Shown here piece by piece: positions 8,065-15,981 of a stretch of 25,832 bases of DNA. The stretch spans positions 1-25,832 of the forward strand of contig NZ_JAJBQV010000028.1 of the NCBI RefSeq assembly GCF_020539865.1. Direction: 5' to 3'. Every line of letters begins with the position of its first letter. Position 1 is the first letter of the stretch. The notes beneath the pieces were generated by a model. The model did no database searches. It saw only the letters and a program-made list of their open reading frames with translations, and was not told where the DNA came from. The DNA comes from Megasphaera elsdenii. GTDB taxonomy: Bacteria > Bacillota > Negativicutes > Veillonellales > Megasphaeraceae. A program made the position numbers and the translations under genes.

Positions 8065-8716
8065 CCGTTGCGAACCTCCGTTCCAAATAGCTTACGAGAC
8101 GGGCAATGGTCAAGGTCATGACCAGGTAAATAACAGCGACAGTCAGCCAGATTTCAAAAGAACCATAGGTCTTGGCGATAATGAGCTGGCCGCGGCGGGT
8201 CAATTCTTCAAAACCGATGACCGAAACCAGGGATGTTTCTTTGGTCATGGAAATGAATTCGTTGCCCAACGGCGGGATGACGTGTTTGAAAGCCTGAGGC
8301 AGGATGACATAGCGCATAGTCTGCATCCACGACAAGCCCAAGGACCGGCCTGCTTCCATCTGGCCTTTATCGACAGACTGGATCCCGGCGCGGAAGATTT
8401 CCGAAACGTAAGCGCCACTGTTGATCGAGCAGGCAGCGACGGCAGCGACGAAGGGGTTGATACGCTGACCAATGACCATAGGCAACGCAAAATAAATCAA
8501 GAAAATCTGAACCAGCATAGGCGTACCGCGGATGATATTGACATAGCAGACGGCAATGACCTGTAAAATCTTGACGTCCGACAATCGGCACACACTGGTA
8601 ATCAGGCCGAAAATGAAACCCAGGCCGACAGCGATTGCCGTGATTTCAATAGTAACACCGGCACCGGCTAACAGCAGGGGCAATGAGTTCCAAATCAGAC
8701 TAAAATCAAACGACAT
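8051..8716 (-). CDS. glnP: Polar amino-acid ABC transporter permease (GlnP/HisM family)
   Basis: 221-residue inner-membrane protein with several hydrophobic segments: residues about 10-40, 55-75, 85-105 and the last third. The EAA loop that docks the ATPase is visible as [20 protein letters not shown]. The family forms homodimers or pairs with a second permease; only one permease is here. SD AGAGGAG lies 7 nt before ATG 8716-8714, and a consensus promoter sits 56 nt further up. No periplasmic binding-protein gene adjoins it, so the receptor must be encoded elsewhere. Confidence 0.92.
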   Translation of the reverse strand: MSFDFSLIWNSLPLLLAGAGVTIEITAIAVGLGFIFGLITSVCRLSDVKILQVIAVCYVNIIRGTPMLVQIFLIYFALPMVIGQRINPFVAAVAACSINSGAYVSEIFRAGIQSVDKGQMEAGRSLGLSWMQTMRYVILPQAFKHVIPPLGNEFISMTKETSLVSVIGFEELTRRGQLIIAKTYGSFEIWLTVAVIYLVMTLTIARLVSYLERRFATDDRN

Positions 8717-8771
8717 GATAACACTCCTCTAAACGACACTCTATAACATATGATAATATATACGCTACTCT

Positions 8772-8800
8772 ATTATACGTGCATATTTATAAGATGTCAA
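8772..8800 (-). promoter_or_regulatory. Consensus sigma-70 promoter of the ABC transporter operon
   Basis: Read on the minus strand: TTGACA (8800-8795), exactly 17 nt spacer, TATAAT (8777-8772). Both hexamers match the consensus fully. The permease start is 56 nt downstream. Confidence 0.88.
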
Positions 8801-8819
8801 CGAATTTTAGACGCCCAAG

Positions 8820-8865
8820 GCATCTATCGTAAGAGCCGTCCCAAAGGTCGGCCCGCCTTGCATAA
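8820..8865 (-). repeat. Intergenic repeat copy (CTTTGGGACGGC family)
   Basis: The minus-strand text contains CGGGCCGACCTTTGGGACGG, continuing into a TAC...AGATGC context. This parallels CGGGCCGCCCTTTGGGACGG at 19571-19590. The two are related copies in the same repeat family. Confidence 0.55.
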
Positions 8866-8871
8866 GTCCGC

Positions 8872-8902
8872 AAAAAAGGAGCCATCGTGAAGACAGCTCC
8901 TT
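8872..8902 (-). terminator. Rho-independent terminator after pfkA
   Basis: On the minus strand AAGGAGC (8902-8896) pairs with GCTCCTT (8882-8876) and is followed by a T run. It lies 45 nt beyond the pfkA stop. Confidence 0.8.
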
Positions 8903-8946
8903 ACGAACCTATCCTAGCTTCCCTGGGCCTGCGGACCCACGAGCTC

Positions 8947-9909
8947 CTATCTCCCCAAGAGATGGACAAGGTTGAACAAGTTTTCGTCGAGGGGATAGTG
9001 CAAGGCTTCGGCTTCTGAATACGGCGTCGCTACGACGCGATTGTCGATGAGGCCGACGACACAATTGTATGTATCAGCCAGCAGGCTGTCAATGGCTTTC
9101 TGAGCGAAACGGCCGGCCATGAGGGCGTCATAAGCCGACGGAGCGCCGCCGCGCTGGACATAACCGAGGACGGTCAAGTTCGGCGAAAGATACGTGTGTT
9201 CTTTGATGTAGTCGACGATATCAGCCCCTTTGGCAGCGCCTTCCGCGACGATGACGATACTGCTCAATTTCTTCATGCGGTGCGATTCTTCGAGGTGACG
9301 GCAAAGGGCAGCCAAGTCGACAGGATGTTCCGGAACCAGGACCGCTTCGGCACCGGAAGCCATGCCGGCATTGAGGGCGATGAATCCGGCTTCACGGCCC
9401 ATGACTTCGATGACGGCGACGCGGTCATGGGAGAACGCCGTATCACGGATCTTATTGACCGATTCCAGAACCGTATTGACAGCCGTATCGAAACCCAGGG
9501 TGTACTGCGTCCCCATCATATCGTTGTCGATAGTCCCAGGGATGGTAATGGTCGGGATGCCCCAGCGGCTCAAAGCCTGGGCACCGCGCATGGAACCGTC
9601 GCCGCCGATGACGACGAGGGCATCTATTTCCAGTTCACGCAGGTAGGCAGCTGCTTTTTTCTGCGTTTCTTTTTCTTTGAATTCCAAGCAGCGAGCTGTC
9701 CGCAGCATCGTACCGCCACGATGGATGATAGCGCCGACATCACGACGACCTAAGGGGCGCGTTTCATGACTCAACAGCCCTTCATAGCCGCGAATGATGC
9801 CTTCGACAGTAAGACCTTTCTGGATGGCATACCGTGTAACTCCGCGGATAGCCGCATTCATACCAGGAGCGTCGCCGCCGCTGGTCAATACTCCGATTTT
9901 GTTGATCAT
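8947..9909 (-). CDS. pfkA: ATP-dependent 6-phosphofructokinase
   Basis: Phosphorylates fructose-6-phosphate to fructose-1,6-bisphosphate, the committed glycolytic step. 320 residues, the bacterial PfkA length. Visible motifs: GVLTSGGDAPGMNAAIRGV at the N-terminus (ATP loop), the GGDGSMRGAQ nucleotide-site segment, PGTIDNDMMGTQYTLGFDTA with the catalytic Asp, EVMGREAGFIAL, and GYVQRGGAPSAYDALMA. Start ATG overlaps the TGA of the upstream kinase (ATGA arrangement), so the pair is co-translated. Transcription ends at the hairpin just downstream. Confidence 0.97.
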   Translation of the reverse strand: MINKIGVLTSGGDAPGMNAAIRGVTRYAIQKGLTVEGIIRGYEGLLSHETRPLGRRDVGAIIHRGGTMLRTARCLEFKEKETQKKAAAYLRELEIDALVVIGGDGSMRGAQALSRWGIPTITIPGTIDNDMMGTQYTLGFDTAVNTVLESVNKIRDTAFSHDRVAVIEVMGREAGFIALNAGMASGAEAVLVPEHPVDLAALCRHLEESHRMKKLSSIVIVAEGAAKGADIVDYIKEHTYLSPNLTVLGYVQRGGAPSAYDALMAGRFAQKAIDSLLADTYNCVVGLIDNRVVATPYSEAEALHYPLDENLFNLVHLLGR

Positions 9910-10466
9910 TTTACATCCTTCTCCTTCTTTTTCCGGGCAATGAATTGCACATGCCTTTCGTTGATTTTATGGACAATGGATTCGACGATCTGTGACGCTC
10001 CCCCGCGCGTCGTATCAATGACGCAGTCGCAGTACGGATAGACCTCTTCCCACTGTTTCATCATCGTATGGACGAAATCATGAAGATTATCATAATCGAC
10101 AGTCGGCCGCTTGCCTATGTGACGACTGACCCGTTCTTCCACACGGAACGGTTCAGACAATAAGGCGACGATAAACCCATGGCGATGCAGGATTCGATAA
10201 GTACCGACATTCATGGGAAAATTGCCGCCAAAGGAAATGACAGCTTCGTGATAGCGGCTGACTTGCTGCAGGATATTGATTTCTCGTTCGCGAAAAACTT
10301 TTTCTCCGGAACTCGCAAAGAACTCGGCAATGGTCATGCCCACAGCCCGTTCAATGCGCCGGTCCGTATCGACGAATTGCCAGCCGAGGCACTGAGCCAG
10401 CTTGCGGCCAATATGACTCTTGCCGCTCCCCATCATGCCGACGAGAACGATATTCCGCTTCATCAT
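9906..10466 (-). CDS. aroK: Shikimate kinase-family protein with altered substrate site
   Basis: 186-residue P-loop kinase. It has Walker A VGMMGSGKSHIGRKLA (residues ~8-23), VDTDRRIE with the shikimate-binding Asp, FREREI with the first substrate Arg, and KRP where the lid Arg is expected. Overall layout and length match AroK. Two departures: the usual glycine triplet (GGG after strand 3) reads FGGN, and the segment that normally has Arg-Asn-Pro-Leu-Tyr near residue 140 reads KQWEEVYPY, so the second substrate-binding Arg appears replaced by Trp. It may still be the cell's shikimate kinase or may be a divergent paralogue with another substrate. SD GAGGAGGTG lies before ATGATG; overlaps pfkA by 4 nt. 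The role of co-expression with glycolysis is not evident. Confidence 0.75.
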   Translation of the reverse strand: MMKRNIVLVGMMGSGKSHIGRKLAQCLGWQFVDTDRRIERAVGMTIAEFFASSGEKVFREREINILQQVSRYHEAVISFGGNFPMNVGTYRILHRHGFIVALLSEPFRVEERVSRHIGKRPTVDYDNLHDFVHTMMKQWEEVYPYCDCVIDTTRGGASQIVESIVHKINERHVQFIARKKKEKDVK

Positions 10467-10539
10467 TATCGGCGCACCTCCTCTATTAGTATACTCTGCA
10501 TATGTACCCCCTTATTCTATCATAATTTTTTCTCCTTGA

Positions 10540-10555
10540 CACAAAAATTTTTGTG
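10540..10555. promoter_or_regulatory. 16-bp perfect palindrome between divergent genes
   Basis: CACAAAAATTTTTGTG reads the same on both strands and sits in the 217-bp gap between the divergent kinase-pfkA and DUF2325 genes. It overlaps a TTGACA at 10536-10541. This is a plausible operator for a dimeric regulator; no regulator is identified. Confidence 0.4.
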
Positions 10556-10640
10556 CTTTTTCTTCATATAACTATAAATGGAGTGAATTCCCCTTCATAA
10601 CAAGATGTTTCCGCCCCTATTCAAGCCCCAAGGCCTGCCT

Positions 10641-10646
10641 TATAAT
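10641..10646 (+). promoter_or_regulatory. Candidate -10 box for the DUF2325 gene
   Basis: Perfect TATAAT 38 nt before the ATG at 10684. The -35 at correct spacing is poor (TATTCA at 10618-10623), so any promoter here may need an activator. Confidence 0.4.
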
Positions 10647-10683
10647 AGAAACATATTCTATGGACGCGAGGAGAAATCATATT

Positions 10684-11640
10684 ATGAAAATCACACAGCT
10701 TATGTATATCAATGAAATAACAGGACTGTCGTGCCGCGGCAATGAATGTTTCTTGCCATATGGCGAAATGCTCTGCCTGGCAGGGCGGCCCGTTCCGACA
10801 GCGCGCTTATGGGACAAACTGCAAAAAGACGGGTACATCGAATTCCCGGACAAGACAGGCTGCATGGATGGCACGTGCCGCCTGACGCAGCAATCCTTCA
10901 CGCCGCGCAAATCCGTTTATGACCTGAGCCGGACCGATTCAGCAGGCACGGTGAAGGCCGCTACGATTACGGTAGAACAGTTCCCGCGGCCGACGGCCAT
11001 CGAAGGCCACAAAGTCCGGGGCCTCATGGCAGTGACTCAGCCCCGTATGCCGTCGAATACGGCAGAAGCGTTGACCTTGGCAGGCGTTCTGGATACGGCC
11101 GGCCAAATCGCCCTGGCCTTCGGTGTCATCCGCCTGGTCTACGACGACACACTGCCCGTCGCCGACGACGATGCTGCCCGTCTCCGCGACGAACTGGCCC
11201 AGACCCAGGCCTATTACCAGACCTTGCAGGAAAATTACGACGGCTACGTCCAGACGCTGGAACAATCCCTGTGCGAATGGGAAACGCGCTGTCCCCAGGA
11301 AGACGTCGAAAAAAGGGCCTTTCCCCTGCCCGACGACTACACGTCGCGCTTGGAAAAGGCCCTAAAAGGATTCCGCATCTGTTTGGCCGGCGGCAGCGCC
11401 CTGTGGCATGACAAAGTCCGCACGCGCTTCCCTCATTGGATGATTTTGGAAAACAAGCACTTCGACGTCCAAAAACTGCAAGGCGCCGATGTGCTCATCA
11501 TCAACACTAACCACACAGGCCACGCCCTGGTCCGCAAAGCCTGCCAGCAGGCCGCATCCCAAGGGACTCTCGTGTGCTACACCAGCCGATACAACCTCAA
11601 TGCCGTCGCCGCAGACATACTCTACGCCTTAGGCGAATAG
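10684..11640 (+). CDS. DUF2325 domain protein, function unknown
   Basis: 318 residues from ATG 10684, chosen because GAGGAG lies 10 nt upstream and MKITQLMYINEIT looks like a natural start; a frame extension to 10660 lacks an SD. The last ~85 residues match DUF2325 as I recall it: a Rossmann-like strand ICLAGGSALWHDKVRTRFP, then ADVLIINTNHTGHALVRKA and LVCYTSRYNLNAVAADIL. A short helical, probably coiled-coil stretch (about residues 165-200, DELAQTQAYYQTLQENYDGY) precedes it. The N-terminal part holds cysteines arranged CX4C (17, 22), a lone Cys31 and CX4C (60, 65), which could bind a metal. No signal peptide or membrane segment. Stands alone and is transcribed away from pfkA. Biological role not known to me. 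Confidence 0.75.
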   Translation: MKITQLMYINEITGLSCRGNECFLPYGEMLCLAGRPVPTARLWDKLQKDGYIEFPDKTGCMDGTCRLTQQSFTPRKSVYDLSRTDSAGTVKAATITVEQFPRPTAIEGHKVRGLMAVTQPRMPSNTAEALTLAGVLDTAGQIALAFGVIRLVYDDTLPVADDDAARLRDELAQTQAYYQTLQENYDGYVQTLEQSLCEWETRCPQEDVEKRAFPLPDDYTSRLEKALKGFRICLAGGSALWHDKVRTRFPHWMILENKHFDVQKLQGADVLIINTNHTGHALVRKACQQAASQGTLVCYTSRYNLNAVAADILYALGE

Positions 11641-11736
11641 CCTTACGGCTTGACATCTTTTAATTCGCTTTGAATTGGGATTCTTGTCATCCACCACATT
11701 CAGCGTTACGGTACCATTGCTGTCAACGGCATAGGC

Positions 11737-14733
11737 CTAGTCATGAATCGTACCGGCACCTACCAGATGATAGTCGCTGAGGCTGTATTTCCCCAGGATC
11801 GGGTTCAGGTCCAGATCCACCGTCCCCCCTCCCAGACGGGTCATGGTCACATGGTTATTTTCCGTGCCGACGGCTGCACTGGTGATATAATCGTCTTTCA
11901 GGCCGGAAATGGTAGCTGTCGTGCCATCATTCATGGTCAGCGTGGCACTGCCAGAGGCATCTCCCTGGGTTCCCACATATGCCGTACCGGAAGAAACTTT
12001 TGTATCCTTGAGCCCCGTGATGGTATAGGTATTCCCGTCATTCCGGGTGACCATGGCCGTCCCTTCGCCGGCGGCAGCATAGGTGACGCTGCCGCCGGTG
12101 GAATAGGTATTCTTCAGCCCTGTGGAAGTCACTTCGTTGCCATCTGCATCTTTCAGGGTCAGCGTTACATTGTCCTGATCTCCAGTTGTGGCCGTGGCCG
12201 AAGCCAGTTTGTTGTGGGTAGCGTTCACCGTAAAGGTCTTGGTGGTCCCATCTGCAGAAGTGGTCGTATCAACGGTTACATTACTGCCGGCCGTCAGATT
12301 GATGGCATCCTTGACTCTGGTCTTGATGGTCGCGTCAGAAATATTGTACGTAATGGTCCCGTCGTCACTCATGGTGGCTGTGGTATTGGTGCCATTGCCA
12401 AAGACCAGACCATCCTTCAGATGGACGGATTTTTGCGAACCATTGACTTTCACAGCCAGGTCATCCACGTTGACCGTGTAGATGTTCTGGTTGTCATTGC
12501 CCGTAGCCTTCGTAACGCTGACCACGTTAGTGCCGTTGGTCACCTCGCTGGAGGCTTTGGCAGCTTCCGTTTGAATGGTGCTGTTCAGTGTCGCCACGCT
12601 GGCAGTCAATTCATCCTTGCTGGCACCATTCAAATCACCCAGGGACAGGGTTGCAGAAACTCCGTCGTTGCGGGCAAAAGTTACCGTATGAGCCGTACCA
12701 TCTTTGGAAATGTTGGTATACGTATTTTTCAGCCCCGTAGAAGTAACTGTATTGCCATCTGCATCGGTCAGTGTCAGCGTCACATTGTCTTGATTCCCTG
12801 CTGCTGCCGAAATAGTCAATACCTTGTTATGCGTTGCATTGATTTTCACAGTACCATCTTGAGCCTCGACCGTGGTATTCGTACCATTTTCAAAATTAAG
12901 GCCTGTATCCATAGTAACACTGCCCGCATTTGTTCCATTGGCCTTGACTGCAAGATTTTTTGTATCAATAGTAACATTGCCTTCAGTATCGACAGCGCTG
13001 GTAGTGTTGGTGCCGTTCTTGAAATTGATTCCATTGGCCAGGGCCACAGTGGTGCCTGTGCCATTGGCTTTCACGGCCAGGTTATCCACATTCACCGTGT
13101 AGGTGTGCTGGTCGCCGCTGACCGTATCCGACAAAGTGGTATTGGTGCCCTTGGTAAGCAAGGTCCGGGCATTTTTCAGCTGGCCGTAGTTGACGGCATC
13201 CGTATCAGAAGTGCCTGCCGTCACATTGTTGATTTTCTGACTGGCTGCATCAATGCCGCTGCTGATGAATTTAGGCCCATTGGCCACGGTAAGGCCGGTG
13301 GTGTCTACGGTAGTCTTTACTGTTCCATCGGTACCAGCCAGGGGCATCTGGCCGCCATTTGCGCCGGTGCCGTCCAGCTGGGCGATGTTCAGGTTCTTGA
13401 GGTTACTGGCCAGCTGTACATGGAGGGCCTCCTTGTCCGTATCAGCCACCACAGCGATGTTGTTATCTGTCAGTTTTGTCGTATCTACGGTATAGGTGGT
13501 ATTTCCATCGGTAGTGGACGCAGTAACGGCATCACTGCCGCCGGTGATGGCGATGGTTTCATTGGAGCCCCGGGCCACCACGTTCTTGTCATCGGCTGTT
13601 GTCGTACCGAAGCTGGAATTGTCGCCGCCAAAACGGATCTGCCGGGTCAGGGCGTAGAGCTGGGACCCGTTGACGGCGTCGGTGCTGGAAGCGCTGACCA
13701 GGCCAGCGGCTACGTTCTGGATGCGGCGTTCAGCGCCCACGCTACCCACCGTGACGACGCCAGCGGGGCTGCTGCCCACATAGGTGTAGCTCGTGCCGTC
13801 ATCATAGGTGGTATCGGTATTGAACGTCTGCAGGCCTGCGGTAGTTCCGCTCTTTTTCATGGCTGCCAGATTGGTTGTGTAGCGGGCTTTTTCTTTTGCC
13901 TCTGCCTGTGCCGTCGCTTTGTCTGTATCAGTCATGCCCGTCGTATCGAGAGCATCGACTGCTGCCGTTTCTGCATTGGTCAGAGTCGTGCTGTCTGTCA
14001 CATTGGATGCATAAACAGACGCACGCGTCCCCAAAGCCACGGAATTATCGGTCTGAGCAATGGCAGATGTGCCGACAGCCACACTGTTAGCCCCTTCGGC
14101 TGATGTGACATGAGGATTGGCACTAGTATTATCGCCTGCCGTAACAGTTGTACTTGTGACCGGATTGTCTGCCGTGCCGAGAGCGATACTTCCCTTGCCG
14201 CTAGCCGAAACATTATTGCCGATGGCTACCGCTTTGGCGCTGGTAGCAGTGGCATTGGGCCCGATTGCCATAGCGTCTGCAGCACCACTAGTACTGGCAC
14301 CATCGCTATTTACATTGGCTGTCAGCGTATCACTGGATGGATTGATGGAAAAATACTTAGTCTGAGGCGCCGTGATTTTGCTTTCCACTGTGGAAATCTT
14401 GGAATCAATGGCTGACTTAGTATAGGTATCGCTGATTTTTGTATCGGTTGTCTTGATAGTACCTTCTAAATCTGTATAAGCTGCCTTTAACTGGGCTACT
14501 GTAACCACATCCTGGTCAGCAGCCCCATCGGCAACATTAGAAATCCGGCGCAGGACCGTGGTCCCCGTAGCACTGGTGGTGCCGCCTACGGAGATATAGC
14601 CATTGAGGGTGGTATTGTTGGTCAGATAACTGCTAGCATAGGTGGTGGGAGCCGCTGCCGATGGCAATATTGCCACCGCCAGCACTGGTATTATCTCCCA
14701 ATGCGATACTATCCGTATTAGCTGCTGTAGCAC
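11737..14733 (-). CDS. Adhesin fragment 4: neck and stalk region without anchor
   Basis: The longest unbroken piece, 998 codons. True adhesin sequence begins around APTTYASSYLTNNTTLNGYI; the first ~28 codons of the open frame are out of register with the adhesin. Contains two neck motifs and repeated stalk modules such as NVTLTLTDADGNTVTSTGLK and NVTLTLKDADGNEVTSTGLK. It ends HLVGAGTIHD then TAG. No signal peptide, and no C-terminal beta-barrel, so it cannot be a functional autotransporter by itself. Confidence 0.8.
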   Translation of the reverse strand: MLQQLIRIVSHWEIIPVLAVAILPSAAAPTTYASSYLTNNTTLNGYISVGGTTSATGTTVLRRISNVADGAADQDVVTVAQLKAAYTDLEGTIKTTDTKISDTYTKSAIDSKISTVESKITAPQTKYFSINPSSDTLTANVNSDGASTSGAADAMAIGPNATATSAKAVAIGNNVSASGKGSIALGTADNPVTSTTVTAGDNTSANPHVTSAEGANSVAVGTSAIAQTDNSVALGTRASVYASNVTDSTTLTNAETAAVDALDTTGMTDTDKATAQAEAKEKARYTTNLAAMKKSGTTAGLQTFNTDTTYDDGTSYTYVGSSPAGVVTVGSVGAERRIQNVAAGLVSASSTDAVNGSQLYALTRQIRFGGDNSSFGTTTADDKNVVARGSNETIAITGGSDAVTASTTDGNTTYTVDTTKLTDNNIAVVADTDKEALHVQLASNLKNLNIAQLDGTGANGGQMPLAGTDGTVKTTVDTTGLTVANGPKFISSGIDAASQKINNVTAGTSDTDAVNYGQLKNARTLLTKGTNTTLSDTVSGDQHTYTVNVDNLAVKANGTGTTVALANGINFKNGTNTTSAVDTEGNVTIDTKNLAVKANGTNAGSVTMDTGLNFENGTNTTVEAQDGTVKINATHNKVLTISAAAGNQDNVTLTLTDADGNTVTSTGLKNTYTNISKDGTAHTVTFARNDGVSATLSLGDLNGASKDELTASVATLNSTIQTEAAKASSEVTNGTNVVSVTKATGNDNQNIYTVNVDDLAVKVNGSQKSVHLKDGLVFGNGTNTTATMSDDGTITYNISDATIKTRVKDAINLTAGSNVTVDTTTSADGTTKTFTVNATHNKLASATATTGDQDNVTLTLKDADGNEVTSTGLKNTYSTGGSVTYAAAGEGTAMVTRNDGNTYTITGLKDTKVSSGTAYVGTQGDASGSATLTMNDGTTATISGLKDDYITSAAVGTENNHVTMTRLGGGTVDLDLNPILGKYSLSDYHLVGAGTIHD
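12113..12234 (-). repeat. Adhesin stalk module, copy 1 of a direct repeat
   Basis: About 120 bp that recur 615 bp away at 12728-12849 with roughly 80% identity by eye; both encode NVTLTL(K/T)DADGN(E/T)VTSTGLKN plus flanking residues. Such modules allow recombination and also hinder assembly. Confidence 0.7.
12728..12849 (-). repeat. Adhesin stalk module, copy 2 of a direct repeat
   Basis: Partner of 12113-12234 at an offset of 615 bp, in the same orientation and frame, encoding the NVTLTLTDADGNTVTSTGLK variant. Confidence 0.7.
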
Positions 14734-15328
14734 TGTAACCCAAAGCCATGGATTTATCTCCCGATGCCGTGGCTTTGTAACCTAGAGCCGTAGCATTGGA
14801 CACCACATTAGCACTGTGGCCGATAGCGATGGATTCGGCAATGTTCTTGGCATTGGCATCGGCACTCTGGTAGTTTGCTTCGTAACCAATGGAAACGTTA
14901 TAGCCGTTCTGAGGATTGGAATCAGTGGCAGCCGCATAGTTGATACCAGCACCGGCATTAGAACCGATAGCCACGTTGTAGCTGCTCTTGACGTTACTGC
15001 CGGCCCCACTGCCCAAGGCCACGTTCTGCATGCCTTTGACATTGTTGCCTGCATTAGTACCGATGGCAATAAGGGAACCATAGCCACTGGTACGACCCTC
15101 GGCCGTATCCTTGCCTGCCTGATGGCCGATGGAAATGGAATCATTGGCATTGGCCTGGACCCCGTTGCCGATAGCAACCGCATCGGTATTATTGGACTCT
15201 GTTTTTACTGCCTTACCAGCGTTATCTGTCGCATAGCCAATGACAATGGACTTGCCGGATACGCTGGTGCCACTGCCGATGCTGATGCCGCCTTCTGTAG
15301 AAGTGGATGTATTTTCACCAATCGCGCA
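14633..15328 (-). pseudogene. Adhesin fragment 3: head repeats in the shifted frame
   Basis: After the shift near 15325 the adhesin reading continues one frame over: GENTSTSTEGGISIGSGTSV, SIGHQAGKDTAEG, NVALGSGAGSNVKSSYNVAI, SMALGYSATAANTDSIALGD. It stays in register until GGGNIAIGSGS, then meets TAG at 14633-14635. At about 14643-14660 the adhesin text moves back to the original frame. Confidence 0.75.
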
Positions 15329-15981
15329 ACAGCTCCCGCGCCAGTAGCACTGGCGTGGTAACCAATAGCAGTCGTATTGGATGTATTGGCCTTAGCCGTA
15401 TTGCCGATGGCGATGGCATTGTCAGCTCCACTGGCAACGGACGCACTGGTGCCAAGGGCCATGGCATCCTTAGCCGTTGCTACAGTGGCACTTTTACCAA
15501 TAGACATGGAATCGTCCGCATTCGTGCCTGTACCCGTGATACTGGCTCCCGAGCCAAGAGCAACTGCATCATTGGCACCAGTCACCGTTGCTCCATTGCC
15601 AATGGCCGTGCTGCCGGAATTGACCGTCTTGGTCACGGTCGTACCGGACTGGGTGGTGTAGTTGTTGACCTGTGCTCCCTTGCCCAGAGCCAGGGCCGTG
15701 TTGCCACTGGCCTTGGCAGAAGTCCCCAAAGCCACGCTGTTTTCACCGCCCACAGCAGCCACATCAGCTGTTACATCGCCAACTGTCACCGTACCCTTGT
15801 CCTCTCCTGTAACAGCATTTTTACCAAAGGCAATGCCGCCCGTTGCCGTTTCGTTGACCTGAGCACTTGTGCCGATAGCCGTTGCATCCGTTGCGCCGTC
15901 GACCTTGGCACCATTGCCGATAGCCGTGCTGCCCGTAATGGTTGCGGTGGTCTTGCCATCCTGATCCGTGGTGTTCAGTAC
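15205..15981 (-). pseudogene. Adhesin fragment 2: head repeats downstream of the amber codon
   Basis: Same reading frame as fragment 1, open from the amber codon to a stop at 15205. Dense YadA head repeats (SVALGTSAKASGNTALALGK, DAMALGTSASVASGADNAIA) continue to about 15326. Past the GCGCG run (15323-15327) the frame turns to non-adhesin sequence (ARLVKIHPLLQK). GTG 15789 could act as an internal start but has no obvious SD. Confidence 0.75.

Noticed and set aside
11743..14103. A 786-codon open frame on the plus strand, antisense to the adhesin
   Set aside because: It mirrors the repetitive low-complexity adhesin codons, has no SD or recognisable domains, and the opposite strand has clear adhesin motifs.
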